From positions 2,294,001 through 2,358,000 of the forward strand of contig NZ_CP162601.1 of assembly GCF_040957575.1 (NCBI RefSeq): 64,000 bases of DNA, read 5' to 3'. Position numbers and translations under genes: made by a program. The notes below the pieces were generated by a model. It was not told the DNA's origin. It saw only the letters and a program-made list of their open reading frames with translations, and searched no databases. The DNA is from Vibrio sp. HB236076. Lineage in GTDB: Bacteria > Pseudomonadota > Gammaproteobacteria > Enterobacterales > Vibrionaceae. Position 1 is the stretch's first letter. The number at the start of each line of letters is the position of its first letter. Positions 19,786 to 29,486 of this stretch are shown here, piece after piece.

Positions 19786-20398
19786 ATTGCTTCTTAATAA
19801 AGTGACTGAGCCATTCAACAGCCTGAATTAAATTCTCTTCTTCGCTGACACCAGAGCGTTTTCTCGGCGTAAAGCTGTGGTCGCCATCGGTGAGGTATTG
19901 CACCTCAACACAGGGAGACAATGAGTAATCAGCCACCTCTTCAACACGGCCAAAAGCGTCTCTTTCCCCTTGTAAGATCAAGGTCGGTTTAACGATACTC
20001 GCCAAGTGTTCACCTTTGTATTTTTCCGGCTTACCAGGTGGATGAAAGGGGAACCCCAAACAAGCCACCGCCAACACTTGCTCATCTTCGGCGAGCAAAG
20101 AGGCCATTCTGCCCCCCATTGACTTACCGCCAATCACAATCGGTCCCTTTTGGGCATACTCTGTAATGATCTGCCGATAGGCCTCAAGAAGTTTTGGGGC
20201 TCGGTCTGGCGGTCTCTTACGGCCATCTTTTTCACGTTGTATCATGTACGGAAAGTTAAAACGCACGACTTTAATGCCTCTTTGCGCCAATAACTTAGCA
20301 ATCGTCGTCATAAACGAATGATCCATCCCCGCGCCAGCCCCATGGGCAAAAATAAAAGTGTAAGGTGACGTATCGCCATCAATTTTTGGTTGCATCAT
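19772..20398 (-). CDS. Predicted alpha/beta-hydrolase (KANL3/Tex30-like)
   Basis: A 208-residue protein of the small alpha/beta-hydrolase group related to KANL3/Tex30. It has the oxyanion-hole motif FAHGAGAGMDHSFM near residues 14-27, the nucleophile elbow GGKSMGGRMAS near 92-102, the acid in LILQGERDAFG near 142-153 and the catalytic histidine in DGDHSF near 172. Substrate unknown. A good ribosome site (AGAGGAG) precedes ATGATG. The gene overlaps the end of gcvA by 20 bases and the DUF423 gene by 14, forming one operon gcvA-hydrolase-DUF423-rlmM. Confidence 0.85.
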   Translation of the reverse strand: MMQPKIDGDTSPYTFIFAHGAGAGMDHSFMTTIAKLLAQRGIKVVRFNFPYMIQREKDGRKRPPDRAPKLLEAYRQIITEYAQKGPIVIGGKSMGGRMASLLAEDEQVLAVACLGFPFHPPGKPEKYKGEHLASIVKPTLILQGERDAFGRVEEVADYSLSPCVEVQYLTDGDHSFTPRKRSGVSEEENLIQAVEWLSHFIKKQYDEQ

Positions 20399-21299
20399 CG
20401 AGTGACTCCTCTTGCTCTCTTTGAGTCGTGGTGATCATCCAATCTCGAAATGTCGCAATTCTGGGCATCTCAGCTTGGTTTTCGTGGCAGACTAAATAAA
20501 AGGCATTGTCGGTAAACAGCACTTCATCAAATGGGGCTATCAAGCGCCCAGATGACAAATCCGTTTTCGCCAAGACACTGTTAGCCAATGCTATGCCTTG
20601 ACCAAGTGCAGCGGCCTGTAACACCATGGTTGAATGACTAAAAATCGGCCCTTGATTGACCATCACCTGCGCTATTGCTTTTTGTTTGACAAACTGTTGC
20701 CAGGCTTTTCGCGAACCGTCGTGTAATAAAGTGTGATGTCTCAAGTCAGCAAGCTGAGTTAAGGGTTTGTCATCTTCTAGTAGACTTGGGGCACACACCG
20801 GGATCAAAAACTCTTGGTAAAGCTTATAGGCTCGAACATTTGACCATTGGCCTCGTCCGTAATAGATAGCCACATCGACATCGTCTGTTAGCGAACCTTC
20901 TTCAACATCTTGCGCTTTGATACGCACATCAATATCGGGTTGTTGACGATTAAAATCGGCCAACCTCGGCACCAGCCAGTGGATAGCAAAGCTCGGTGGC
21001 AGGCTAATGGTCAAGGTGCCTTTTTCACTGCGCTCGAGAACCTTATCCGTCGCCTCACCTATCGCTTTAATAATATCTTTGATGTCGAGGAAATAACTTT
21101 GCCCCTCTTCAGTTAACAGCAAAGCTCGATTTTTACGCCGAAACAGCTTGATCGACAAAAAGGCTTCTAAGGTTTTAATTTGGTGACTCACGGCGGCTTG
21201 AGTGACAAAGAGCTCTTCCGCTGCGCGCGTAAAACTCAAATGACGAGCAGCAGCTTCAAACACTCTCAAGGCGTTGAGTGGCGGTAATCGACGAGACAT
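20379..21299 (-). CDS. gcvA: LysR-type regulator GcvA (glycine cleavage)
   Basis: LysR-family activator/repressor of the glycine cleavage operon and activator of the small RNA gene gcvB. The start MSRRLPPLNALRVFEAAARH (ATG at 21299) is nearly identical to E. coli GcvA. The helix-turn-helix is at about residues 20-45 (FTRAAEELFVTQAAVSHQI), and the effector domain contains DDVDVAIYYGRG near 130 and GPIFSHSTMVLQAAALGQG near 220. Length 306. The divergent gcvB small RNA gene starts about 85 bases upstream, the same arrangement as in E. coli. Confidence 0.95.
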   Translation of the reverse strand: MSRRLPPLNALRVFEAAARHLSFTRAAEELFVTQAAVSHQIKTLEAFLSIKLFRRKNRALLLTEEGQSYFLDIKDIIKAIGEATDKVLERSEKGTLTISLPPSFAIHWLVPRLADFNRQQPDIDVRIKAQDVEEGSLTDDVDVAIYYGRGQWSNVRAYKLYQEFLIPVCAPSLLEDDKPLTQLADLRHHTLLHDGSRKAWQQFVKQKAIAQVMVNQGPIFSHSTMVLQAAALGQGIALANSVLAKTDLSSGRLIAPFDEVLFTDNAFYLVCHENQAEMPRIATFRDWMITTTQREQEESLDDATKN

Positions 21300-21350
21300 A
21301 GATTTACTCAAAGATTAGTTTTTCTTATGCGAAGCATTATAAATTGTCGA

Positions 21351-21379
21351 TTGTGATAAAGCCATAATAATTCTATATT
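21351..21379 (+). promoter_or_regulatory. Promoter of gcvB
   Basis: TTGTGA, 17-base spacer, TATATT; predicted transcription start near 21386. The intervening gcvA-gcvB region would also hold GcvA sites, which I did not resolve. Confidence 0.65.
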
Positions 21380-21385
21380 CTGCCC

Positions 21386-21588
21386 CGCAACCTAGTTAAG
21401 CGACAACTTTGTCATTTACTCCTGTGTTGCGATGTTGTGTTTGCAAACTCGTATTTCGAGTTAAGTAGCTTTGCTACTACTGATGAAGCTAAGTCTCTAC
21501 TTACTTTCATCTTACTTCCTGTATTTATTTTTTGACCTGTCTGTCAAAGTTTTTTACGCCACCTATTTTATAGGTGGCGTTTTTTTTA
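21386..21588 (+). ncRNA. gcvB: GcvB small regulatory RNA
   Basis: Hfq-dependent small RNA that represses many amino-acid and peptide transporter mRNAs. Recognised by the G/U-rich R1 seed TGTTGCGATGTTGTGTTTGC (21425-21444), a mid hairpin (AGTAGCTTTGCTACT), the conserved ACTTCCTGTA segment (21513-21522), ACCTGTCTGTC before the end, and a strong terminator. It is divergent from gcvA as in E. coli and is about 200 nt long. The 5' end is inferred from the promoter and may differ by a few bases. Confidence 0.93.
21556..21588 (+). terminator. gcvB terminator
   Basis: ACGCCACCTA-TTTTA-TAGGTGGCGT followed by a run of eight T residues; forms the 3' end of GcvB. Confidence 0.93.
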
Positions 21589-21724
21589 TTGTCTCACTGA
21601 ACGAACTACCAATCCACCGCGCTTCACTCTGCGCTTAACCTTATTTAATCAGATGAATAAATATAATCCTTTTTAACGTAGACTGGTTTGTTGTTATCAA
21701 GCTTTATCGGCGTACTTGCAACAA

Positions 21725-21754
21725 TAAAAAAGCCGCGAAAGTGACTTCGCGGCT
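21725..21754 (-). terminator. Intrinsic terminator after thiI
   Basis: AGCCGCGAA / TTCGCGGCT stem with a GTGAC-type loop; on the minus strand it is followed by a T run (plus-strand A run at 21725-21731). Confidence 0.87.
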
Positions 21755-21783
21755 CGGGTGTCGAATTATTTATCCATCACAAT

Positions 21784-23235
21784 TTAGTGAGGTCGGTACA
21801 CTTTGACGTTGTGAAAGCCTTGCTCTTGCAGATACAAAGCCTGCAAGCGACTCATCACACCGCGATCACAATATAACAAGTATTCTTTACTCTGATCCAA
21901 ATCGCCAAATTGAGTGGCTAACTTGTAAAATGGAATGTGCTTCACTTCGCATTGGTCAAGCTCTAATGGCTGCTCATCTTCTTCCTCAGGGCTGCGAATA
22001 TCCAATACCACGGCATCATTTTGAAGTTGAGAGACTTGTTCAACTTCTGGGGCGGCCTGTTGAGCTTGCTCTGCGATCTCGCGAATGTCCATGATGCGGG
22101 CGTCGTAAACCACCTGATCAAGAATGGCAAAATCAAAATGGCTTTCTTCCGCTTCGAGTTTATCTTGACGGGCTTTTACCGTCGGCTTTTTAGATATAAC
22201 CCCGCAGTACTCAGGCATGGTTTTGGCGAAGTCTTCCGTGCCGATAGTACGCGCTAGATTAATAATGTCTTCTTTGTCCCAGTTGATTAAAGGACGTAAG
22301 ATCAAACTGTCTGTCACATTGTCTATCATACGCAAGTTCGTCAGGGTTTGGCTCGACACTTGCCCCAATGCTTCGCCGGTCACCAAGGCTTGAATACCAA
22401 ATTTATCGGCGATTTTGCCCGCAGCGCGCATGAACATACGCTTGAGGACGACGCCCATTTGGCCATCGTCAACTTTCTCAAGAATTTCTGCGACAACCGG
22501 TTCAAAGTCGACAGAGATAAATTTCACCTTAGCCGATGAACCAAATTTATTCCACAAGTAATGCGCCACTTGTTTTACGCCAATCTCATGGGCTGGGCCA
22601 CCCAAGTTAAAGAAACAGTAATGCACTTTTGATCCGCGCTTGATGTGTAAGTAACTCGACACACCCGAGTCAAAACCACCAGAAATCAAACTCAGTACAT
22701 CCTCTTGAGTCCCTAACGGAAAACCGCCCAACCCTTTATGGCGCGCAATGACTTGATCTAAAATGTCGTTGGTCACTTCAATATTGATCGTTACGTCTGG
22801 GTTTTTAAGCTTGACTTTGGCACTTTCAATCGCTTGATTTAAACCGCCGCCGACATAACGCTCAAGCTCAATAGAGGTAAAGTCGTGCTTGCCGCGACGC
22901 TTGGCGCGAACGACAAACGTTTTATTGTCTAACTGCGCTTGATTGGTTTCCAAAACTTGCTCGAAGATATTGTGCATATCGGTAAATTGCGATTGCTTGA
23001 CTTCGAGAACGTGATGAATACCTGGCGTGTGAGTCAAAATTTCGATGACCTGTTCATAATAGTCATGACTTTCTGAACTTACTTCGATGTGGTCACGACG
23101 ATTAAAAACTGCCACAGAACGCGTACGGCGCTTAATAATATTACGAAGGTTGCATTCTAGAATCCTTGTGAAACGCTTACGAACCGATTCACTTTTCACA
23201 AAAATTTCCGGATGGGGTCTAACAATTAATTTCAT
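21784..23235 (-). CDS. thiI: tRNA 4-thiouridine synthase / thiamine sulfur carrier ThiI
   Basis: Transfers sulfur for 4-thiouridine at tRNA position 8 and, in some species, for the thiazole of thiamine. The 483 residues contain an N-terminal ferredoxin-like/THUMP region (~60-165), the PP-loop ATP-pyrophosphatase motif [11 protein letters not shown] near 185, the conserved cysteine in [12 protein letters not shown] near 344, and a C-terminal rhodanese domain with the persulfide cysteine in [11 protein letters not shown] near 456. All E. coli key residues are present. It is separate from, and downstream of, the pomAB operon. Confidence 0.97.
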   Translation of the reverse strand: MKLIVRPHPEIFVKSESVRKRFTRILECNLRNIIKRRTRSVAVFNRRDHIEVSSESHDYYEQVIEILTHTPGIHHVLEVKQSQFTDMHNIFEQVLETNQAQLDNKTFVVRAKRRGKHDFTSIELERYVGGGLNQAIESAKVKLKNPDVTINIEVTNDILDQVIARHKGLGGFPLGTQEDVLSLISGGFDSGVSSYLHIKRGSKVHYCFFNLGGPAHEIGVKQVAHYLWNKFGSSAKVKFISVDFEPVVAEILEKVDDGQMGVVLKRMFMRAAGKIADKFGIQALVTGEALGQVSSQTLTNLRMIDNVTDSLILRPLINWDKEDIINLARTIGTEDFAKTMPEYCGVISKKPTVKARQDKLEAEESHFDFAILDQVVYDARIMDIREIAEQAQQAAPEVEQVSQLQNDAVVLDIRSPEEEDEQPLELDQCEVKHIPFYKLATQFGDLDQSKEYLLYCDRGVMSRLQALYLQEQGFHNVKVYRPH

Positions 23236-23524
23236 AATATTTTTCGCTAATCATAACAGGCTAGATAGTACGTCAAAGGCGGTTTTGTCGAACGACCAAT
23301 CGCCGGTAGAAAACCGCAGCGACAATATATAAAACATGGATAACAAACCAATCAAAAGTACAATCTGGCTAAATTCGCTTTATGGCGAACGCACTTTTTA
23401 GGTTATCGACCGTTTCATCGCCTACGCAACCGGCCATAATCACAGAACGGCAGCGCCTATTGGTACAAGACAAAGCATAACAAAGACACTCAAGGGCGCG
23501 AATTATACACGAGTCAGCAAGGAT
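23236..23524. other. Intergenic region between pomB terminator and thiI
   Basis: No gene, RNA or clear operator recognised in this 289-base stretch; it should hold the thiI promoter. A 21-codon frame starting ATGGATAAC (plus strand, near 23335) lacks a ribosome site and I do not accept it. Confidence 0.5.
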
Positions 23525-23551
23525 AAAAAAGCGAGCCGTGATGACTCGCTG
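23525..23551 (-). terminator. Intrinsic terminator after pomB
   Basis: AGCGAG(TCATCACGG)CTCGCT with a T run on the minus strand, immediately downstream of the pomB stop. Confidence 0.8.
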
Positions 23552-23560
23552 TGAAATGAG

Positions 23561-24529
23561 TTAATTATCACTTAACGGTGGAATGTCAGGCACTTCTTCG
23601 CTGTAAAGAGGTTTACCTTGTAAAATACTGATTTCAACCCGTCGATTTCGAGCACGGTTGGCAGGGGTATCATTCGCCACCAACGGCTCAGTATCAGCCA
23701 TGCCTCTAACTTGTAACCTTTGGTGATCGAAGCCGGGAACCTTGTCCATTTCCTGAGCAACTGAGACAGCTCGCTGAGAAGACAAGTCCCATTTAGAGCG
23801 ATAAAGCTCAGACTCTAATGGCTGGTTATCCGTATGACCTGACACGCGAATCATACCCGGCACATCGTTAACCAATTCAGCGATCTGTCGGACTAGAGGG
23901 CGAAACTTGGGTTGTAAAAATGCCGAACCTTCGGGAAATGCCCCTTTTTCTCGCAAGCGTATCACAATTTGCTGACCTAAATTCTCCACTTCGATCGCGC
24001 CTTGATCGATTTCGCGCTGAAGGGCTTTTTTAATGCTCTCAACGGTCGTATCTAACTCTTCTGATTGTTGTGCTTGCTGCTGGGCTTGTTGTTGCTGTTG
24101 CTCCGCTTGTTCATTTTGGTTGGCATTGGTGGAGTTTTCTGGCGATTGGCCACCGGTTAACTTGCCTTCATCGCGCTTGGTTCCCCCCGCCTTATCGGAT
24201 TCTCCATCGTGAAAATCAAGTGTTTTTTGTGTCACGTCAATGGTCTGCTGCATGATGACATCAATGGGGGTCGGTTCAGGGCGACCAGGTCGAAACTCTT
24301 GAGCAATCACACTGGTTCCTTTGGGAATGTCTTTTACTTCCAAACGGTTTTGCACCCCGAAAGCAAATTTCATTGAGCCGGCAATTTGTTTGAATTTGAG
24401 TACGTCCATTTCAGAAAAAGACAAGAGAAGAACGAAAAAGCACATCAGCAATGCCATCAAATCAGAAAACGTTCCCATCCAAGCCGGCAGGCCTGGCGGT
24501 GGACATTTACAGTTGTTTTCTTCATCCAT
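23561..24529 (-). CDS. pomB: Sodium-type flagellar stator protein PomB (MotB family)
   Basis: Stator subunit that anchors to peptidoglycan and carries the ion-binding aspartate. The 322 residues comprise a short cytoplasmic tail, one transmembrane helix with the aspartate in WMGTFSDLMALLMCFFVLLL (D near residue 23-24, as in known PomB), a plug/linker rich in Q/E (AEQQQQQAQQQAQQ), and an OmpA-like domain (VSGHTDNQPL near 230, NRARNRRVEI near 298). The CFFV segment after the aspartate is typical of Na+ stators. A GGAGAT ribosome site precedes ATG; it lies 18 bases after pomA. Confidence 0.96.
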   Translation of the reverse strand: MDEENNCKCPPPGLPAWMGTFSDLMALLMCFFVLLLSFSEMDVLKFKQIAGSMKFAFGVQNRLEVKDIPKGTSVIAQEFRPGRPEPTPIDVIMQQTIDVTQKTLDFHDGESDKAGGTKRDEGKLTGGQSPENSTNANQNEQAEQQQQQAQQQAQQSEELDTTVESIKKALQREIDQGAIEVENLGQQIVIRLREKGAFPEGSAFLQPKFRPLVRQIAELVNDVPGMIRVSGHTDNQPLESELYRSKWDLSSQRAVSVAQEMDKVPGFDHQRLQVRGMADTEPLVANDTPANRARNRRVEISILQGKPLYSEEVPDIPPLSDN

Positions 24530-24547
24530 TATCTGATCTCCTCGCCT

Positions 24548-25309
24548 TTACTCCGCATCATCAAGTGCGCGTTTCCCTTCGTTGAGGTAATTTTTTAAGT
24601 AACTGTCAATCACACGAGGGTTTTGACCATCTTGTATGGCCAAGACTCCATCCATGATCAAGCGTCGATTCAGGGTTTCTTGTTCTCGACGCAGTGACAA
24701 TTTATCGGCAATGGGGAAAAACACCATGTTCGACATCATGGCGCCATACAGGGTCGTTAGCAAGGCCACCGCCATCGCAGGGCCGATGGATTTCGGATCG
24801 GACATATTAGACAGCATGGCCACCAGACCAACGAGGGTACCAATCATTCCCATCGCCGGCGCCACATCGGCAAATGCGGTAAACACTTTGGTGCCTTTTT
24901 CGTGTCGCTCATCGGTAAGTGCTATGTCTTTTTGCATCGCGGCACGTACCACATCCGCATCGTGCCCATCGACAAGTAAGTCAATGCCCTTGCGCATAAA
25001 ACTGTTGGTGATTTCCATTTCTTCGAGCGCCAAAAAGCCACCTTTACGAGCCGCATCGGCCATTTCTACGATGGTGGCAATTAAGTTTTCAGGCTCATCG
25101 GTTTTAAACATAAACGCCTTGATGGCAATTTTGGACGCGGCAAAAAACTGCCCCATGGTAAATTTCATCAATACCACAAAGGCTGAGCCGCCAATCACAA
25201 TTAACAAAGATGTAGTATCGACAAACATACTGATGCTGCCGCCAAGAATCATCGCCATGATGATAAAAGCAAAACTACCGATCAAACCAATTAAAGTGGC
25301 TAAATCCAC
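24548..25309 (-). CDS. pomA: Sodium-type flagellar stator protein PomA (MotA family)
   Basis: Four-helix stator subunit forming the Na+ channel with PomB and applying torque to FliG. The 253 residues begin MDLATLIGLIGSFAFI from a GTG start with an AAGGAGCG ribosome site. The cytoplasmic loop contains the conserved charged residues (RKGGFLALEE, DERHEKG), and helices 3-4 carry GMIGTLVGLVAML and AVALLTTLYGAMM. PomAB between xseB and thiI is a typical Vibrio arrangement. Together with PomB it drives the polar flagellum. Confidence 0.97.
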   Translation of the reverse strand: MDLATLIGLIGSFAFIIMAMILGGSISMFVDTTSLLIVIGGSAFVVLMKFTMGQFFAASKIAIKAFMFKTDEPENLIATIVEMADAARKGGFLALEEMEITNSFMRKGIDLLVDGHDADVVRAAMQKDIALTDERHEKGTKVFTAFADVAPAMGMIGTLVGLVAMLSNMSDPKSIGPAMAVALLTTLYGAMMSNMVFFPIADKLSLRREQETLNRRLIMDGVLAIQDGQNPRVIDSYLKNYLNEGKRALDDAE

Positions 25310-25680
25310 ACGCGCTCCTTGTTTTTCATTGCCAAAGGTCGATATTTCTTAGTGTAACTCTATTATCGGCAAACGGAATGGAAAATTTACTAAAATTCAA
25401 TGTAATCCATTCTATTTTATTCAATCACCGGTGTGAAATGCTTCACTCTATATCACGGTACAGGTTAGAATGTTGGCCGTGATGATGGCGGCCTATAATG
25501 GTTTGGTGCATTTCGCTATACTAAGAGCCCGGCAATGGCCACTCAAAACGGCATGAATTGCCGACAAACACCCAGACATCGTAGCCGTAGGCCATCAATA
25601 GGACTTTTGCTGCTTCCGAACTGAGTTTTCATCTCATCGATTTGCAAAGTCAATCTCAGACAACGATCAAGGTAAATACC
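25310..25680. other. Divergent pomA / xseB intergenic region
   Basis: 371 bases without an accepted gene. It must hold the promoters for pomAB (leftward) and xseB-ispA-dxs (rightward). A TATACT hexamer at 25517-25522 could be a -10 box for the rightward operon, but no convincing -35 pairs with it. A 69-codon leftward frame here (25543-25752) overlaps xseB and has no family features. Confidence 0.45.
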
Positions 25681-25926
25681 ATGGCGACGAAAAAACCCGA
25701 CAACATGACATTTGAAGCGGCAATCACTGAACTCGATGGTATTGTTGAACAATTAGAACAAGGTGATTTACCCCTTGAAGACGCGCTTAAGCAATTTGAA
25801 CGTGGTATTGCGCTGGCTCGCTCTGGCCAATCTAAACTCAGCCAAGCAGAGCAACGCGTCAGTATATTGCAGCAACAACACGATCAGGAATTGACTCCTT
25901 TTCATATCGACAATGACGATGAGTAA
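25681..25926 (+). CDS. xseB: Exodeoxyribonuclease VII small subunit
   Basis: Small helical subunit of exonuclease VII, which degrades single-stranded DNA with XseA (encoded elsewhere). 81 residues from the ATG at 25681, preceded by AAGG; the core is [28 protein letters not shown] followed by [12 protein letters not shown], exactly the family pattern. An in-frame upstream extension of 13 codons is not conserved. First gene of xseB-ispA-dxs; its end overlaps ispA. Confidence 0.96.
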   Translation: MATKKPDNMTFEAAITELDGIVEQLEQGDLPLEDALKQFERGIALARSGQSKLSQAEQRVSILQQQHDQELTPFHIDNDDE

Positions 25927-26818
25927 TGCCGCGATGCTCTCTTCATTAACGCATTATCAAACGCGTAACAACCAACAACTCGAACAATGGCTAGCGGATC
26001 TTCCCACACCGCACTCTTCCCTCACTCAAGCGATGCGTTACGGGTTATTGCTCGGCGGCAAGCGCATTCGACCGGCTCTGGTGTACATGACGGGTCAGCT
26101 CTTTGGCTGCGCTGAACAAGACTTAGATACCCCGGCAAGCGCCATCGAGTGTATTCATGCTTATTCGTTGATCCACGATGATTTACCGGCCATGGACGAC
26201 GACGATTTGCGTCGCGGCCAGGCCACGTGTCACGTGCAATTTGACGAGGCCACGGCAATATTAACTGGCGATGCACTGCAAACTCTGGCTTTTACTATTT
26301 TAGCCCGCGGCCCATTAGATAAGAACGCCGAGCCCAACCGCATTGCGATGATTGAAAAATTGGCTTTTGCCTCTGGCGCCCAAGGGATGTGTATGGGACA
26401 GGCACTGGATTTACAAGCAGAGGGTAAATCTATCTCTCTTGCAAAATTAGAAACCATACACAGAATGAAAACCGGGGCTCTGATCCGCTGCGCGGTTCAA
26501 CTTGGTGCCTTGGCAGCCGGTGAGAGAGGCAGCGCACATCTTGAAGAGTTAGAACACTACGCTGACGCAATTGGGTTAGCTTTTCAAGTTCAAGATGATA
26601 TCCTTGATATCACTAGCGATACACAAACCTTGGGTAAGCCTCAAGGCTCAGATCTCGCCGCCAATAAAAGTACCTATCCCGCGTTACTGGGCTTAGAGGG
26701 AGCCAAGCAAAAAGCGCAATCACTGGTTGATGATGCCTTACAAGCCTTGGCAAACATCCCATACGATACTCAATTACTGGAAGATTTCGCCCGATTTATT
26801 GTCGAGCGCAATAACTAA
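25919..26818 (+). CDS. ispA: Farnesyl diphosphate synthase
   Basis: Condenses IPP with DMAPP and geranyl diphosphate to farnesyl diphosphate, precursor of ubiquinone side chains and undecaprenyl phosphate. Both aspartate-rich motifs are present: [14 protein letters not shown] (FARM) near residue 82 and DDILD (SARM) near 221; LLGGKRIRP near 43 binds substrate. About 299 residues. The start is either the ATG at 25919 or another at 25913; both overlap the xseB end, implying coupling. dxs follows 21 bases on. Confidence 0.96.
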   Translation: MSNAAMLSSLTHYQTRNNQQLEQWLADLPTPHSSLTQAMRYGLLLGGKRIRPALVYMTGQLFGCAEQDLDTPASAIECIHAYSLIHDDLPAMDDDDLRRGQATCHVQFDEATAILTGDALQTLAFTILARGPLDKNAEPNRIAMIEKLAFASGAQGMCMGQALDLQAEGKSISLAKLETIHRMKTGALIRCAVQLGALAAGERGSAHLEELEHYADAIGLAFQVQDDILDITSDTQTLGKPQGSDLAANKSTYPALLGLEGAKQKAQSLVDDALQALANIPYDTQLLEDFARFIVERNN

Positions 26819-26839
26819 ACAAACAAGCGCGCACCGTCT

Positions 26840-28705
26840 ATGACACTTGATATTTCTAAGTACCCTATGCTTGCTCTGGCCAATACGCCAGAAGAGCTTC
26901 GCCAATTACCGAAAGAGTCTTTGCCTAAGGTCTGTGAAGAGCTCAGAAACTACTTACTCAACTCAGTGAGCCAGTCGAGTGGCCATTTTGCTTCTGGACT
27001 AGGCGCCGTCGAACTGACTGTCGCTTTACACTACGTCTACCAAACCCCTTATGACAAACTGATTTGGGATGTCGGACACCAAGCTTATCCTCATAAAATT
27101 CTCACTGGTCGCCGCGAAAAAATAGCCACCATTCGCAAAAAAGACGGGTTGCATCCCTTCCCATGGCGCGATGAAAGCGAGTACGACACCTTGTCTGTCG
27201 GTCACTCGTCAACCTCCATCAGTGCCGCATTAGGCTTGGCCATCAGCGCAGATCGCAATGGTGAAGATCGCAAAGTGGTCAGTGTGATTGGCGATGGTGC
27301 CATTACCGCTGGCATGGCCTTTGAAGCGATGAACCACGCCGGTGACATCAAGCCCAATATGCTGGTCATCCTCAATGATAACGAAATGTCGATTTCAGAA
27401 AACGTTGGGGCGTTGAACAACCACTTGGCGCAATTGCTGTCTGGGAGCTTGTACACATCGATTCGCGAAAGCGGTAAAAAAGTCCTCTCCGGCTTGCCAC
27501 CCATCAAAGAATTTGCCAAGCGCACCGAAGAGCACCTCAAAGGGATGGTGGCGCCCGGCACTCTCTTTGAAGAGTTGGGGTTTAATTACATCGGCCCTGT
27601 CGATGGTCACGATGTCAATGAACTGGTCAAGACTCTGCGCAACATGCGCGAGCTCAAAGGGCCACAATTTCTTCATATTATGACCAAAAAAGGCAAAGGG
27701 TATGCACCGGCCGAAAACGATCCGATTGGTTATCACGCCGTTCCTAAGTTTGATCTCGACCAGCAACAATTACCCAAAAGCAGCAGCGCTAAACCCACTT
27801 TCTCTGCTATTTTTGGCCAATTTTTGTGTGATATGGCTAAAATCGATCGCGACTTAATGGCCATTACCCCAGCCATGCGTGAAGGCTCGGGTATGGTTGA
27901 ATTCTCAAAACGCTTCCCTCAGCAGTATTTTGATGTCGCGATTGCAGAGCAACACGCAGTGACCTTAGCGACGGGTTTGGCTCTTGGTGGCAAAAAACCC
28001 ATCGTGGCGATTTATTCCACCTTTTTACAACGAGGTTATGATCAACTTATTCACGATGTCGCGATCATGAACTTACCCGTGATGTTTGCCATCGACCGAG
28101 CAGGTCTGGTCGGCGCTGATGGACAAACTCACCAAGGGGCATTTGATATTAGCTTTTTACGCTGTATCCCCAACCTCGTGATAATGACGCCAAGTGATGA
28201 AAATGAGTGCCGACAGATGCTCTACACCGGTCATCAACACCCTGGCCCAAGTGCGGTACGCTACCCAAGGGGCGCGGGCATGGGCGCGGCAATCGATAAA
28301 GACTTTACTGCACTCCCCCTTGGCAAGGCTCGTACCGTACGCCAAGGCAGCAACCTTGCCATTCTTAACTTTGGTCCTTTACTTCCCTATGCCATAGAAG
28401 CGGCTGAAGCGCTCAATGCGAGTGTCATCGATATGCGTTTTGTCAAACCCCTCGACGAAGCATTGCTGCTTGAAGTTGCTCAGCAGCATGAAACATTAGT
28501 GACATTAGAAGAAAACGCCATCGCAGGTGGTGCAGGCTCTGCTGTTAATGAGTGTTTGATGAAAAACAAACAGCGCAACCAGGTGTTAAACCTTGGCCTT
28601 CCTGATCACTTTATTCATCAAGGTACGCAAGAAGAGTTGTATCAAGAACTCGAGTTAGATGGCGAAGGGATTCAACGCGCCATTTTGCGCTACCTCGCCG
28701 ATTAA
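26840..28705 (+). CDS. dxs: 1-deoxy-D-xylulose-5-phosphate synthase
   Basis: Thiamine-diphosphate enzyme joining pyruvate and glyceraldehyde-3-phosphate, the first step of the MEP isoprenoid pathway; it also feeds thiamine and pyridoxal synthesis. 621 residues. Visible are the early histidine in [15 protein letters not shown] near 47, the ThDP motif [18 protein letters not shown] near 152 through LNDNEMSIS, the catalytic glutamate in [10 protein letters not shown] near 370, and RYPRGAG near 475. Last gene of the xseB operon, ended by a strong terminator. Confidence 0.97.
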   Translation: MTLDISKYPMLALANTPEELRQLPKESLPKVCEELRNYLLNSVSQSSGHFASGLGAVELTVALHYVYQTPYDKLIWDVGHQAYPHKILTGRREKIATIRKKDGLHPFPWRDESEYDTLSVGHSSTSISAALGLAISADRNGEDRKVVSVIGDGAITAGMAFEAMNHAGDIKPNMLVILNDNEMSISENVGALNNHLAQLLSGSLYTSIRESGKKVLSGLPPIKEFAKRTEEHLKGMVAPGTLFEELGFNYIGPVDGHDVNELVKTLRNMRELKGPQFLHIMTKKGKGYAPAENDPIGYHAVPKFDLDQQQLPKSSSAKPTFSAIFGQFLCDMAKIDRDLMAITPAMREGSGMVEFSKRFPQQYFDVAIAEQHAVTLATGLALGGKKPIVAIYSTFLQRGYDQLIHDVAIMNLPVMFAIDRAGLVGADGQTHQGAFDISFLRCIPNLVIMTPSDENECRQMLYTGHQHPGPSAVRYPRGAGMGAAIDKDFTALPLGKARTVRQGSNLAILNFGPLLPYAIEAAEALNASVIDMRFVKPLDEALLLEVAQQHETLVTLEENAIAGGAGSAVNECLMKNKQRNQVLNLGLPDHFIHQGTQEELYQELELDGEGIQRAILRYLAD

Positions 28706-28752
28706 CCCTGTTTGGTGTCCCCCTCAGTCAGGGGCCATGGTGTATCGTAACG

Positions 28753-28796
28753 AAGGCGCCGGTATCACAACGCACATGATACCGGCGCCTTTTTCA
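28753..28796 (+). terminator. Intrinsic terminator after dxs
   Basis: A 14-bp stem (AGGCGCCGGTATCA / TGATACCGGCGCCT) with a 9-base loop, followed by TTTTT. Confidence 0.93.
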
Positions 28797-28822
28797 TCAC
28801 CATCACGCTCTAGTGGTCATTG

Positions 28823-28983
28823 ATACCAATCTGATTAAGTATGTGGTCAATGATAGCGCAGGATCAAGCTTGAGAACAAGGCAAGAAAATACAGTTAGTC
28901 TTTGTTTTACAAGTTATTTTCTTAACGATGTTATCGAGTTTTTTAACCAGTTAGGGTGACCAGCTATTTAGTTAGATTGGTAT
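28823..28983. repeat. 161-bp imperfect inverted-repeat element (MITE-like)
   Basis: Begins ATACCAATCTGATTAAGT and ends ATTGGTAT (exact 8-bp terminal inverted repeat). The two arms stay similar inward: left TGTGGTCA versus right (reverse complement) GCTGGTCA, and both contain AAGAAAAT further in, so the whole element can fold as a long imperfect hairpin. Left-arm copies occur at 3389-3438 and 42418-42457. The right end touches the pgpA stop codon. No reading frame inside; target-site duplication not obvious. Confidence 0.65.
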
Positions 28984-29486
28984 TACCACCAACCGGCATA
29001 TTGAGCAATCGCAAGTAAGCACAAGGCCGAGACCACACCCGCGACAATATCGTCGACCATGATGCCGAGTCCGCCGTGAACCTTTTTATCTAGCCATGAG
29101 ATTGGCCAAGGTTTTAACATATCGAAAAAGCGAAACAGCACGAAGCCTGTGAGCCAATAGTGCCAATCCAACACCGATGGAGCATAGAAGATTACCGGGA
29201 GCATGGTGATCCAAAACCCCGCAAACTCGTCCCACACAATCGAACCGTGATCATGCACGCCCATATCGCGCGCGGTAATATCACAAATTTTCACCCCGAC
29301 GACACAGGCAAGGCCGACAATCAAAGCATAAAAAGCCGGACTAAGGCCACTCAACAACAGAGCGAATGGCACCGATGCCAAGGTGCCCATTGTACCGGGA
29401 ACCCAAGGTGATAAGCCGCTGCCAAAGCCAATGGCCAACAGATGCCATGGGTTAGACATCGACAGTTTTTGTTTTGGGTTATTCAT
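28983..29486 (-). CDS. pgpA: Phosphatidylglycerophosphatase A
   Basis: Inner-membrane phosphatase making phosphatidylglycerol from phosphatidylglycerophosphate. 167 residues from the ATG at 29486, which follows AAAGGG and overlaps the thiL stop by 8 bases. Family motifs: GFGSGLSPWVPGTMGTL near 22-38, VWDEFAGFWITM near 85 and the C-terminal VDDIVAGV near 143. Four helices. The stop codon abuts the repeat element at 28823-28983. Order nusB-thiL-pgpA is conserved across gammaproteobacteria. Confidence 0.95.
   Translation of the reverse strand: MNNPKQKLSMSNPWHLLAIGFGSGLSPWVPGTMGTLASVPFALLLSGLSPAFYALIVGLACVVGVKICDITARDMGVHDHGSIVWDEFAGFWITMLPVIFYAPSVLDWHYWLTGFVLFRFFDMLKPWPISWLDKKVHGGLGIMVDDIVAGVVSALCLLAIAQYAGWW

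Noticed and set aside
24636..25352. 238-codon plus-strand frame antisense to pomA
   Set aside because: Serine/alanine/threonine-rich reverse-complement shadow of a well-defined gene; no ribosome site or family resemblance.
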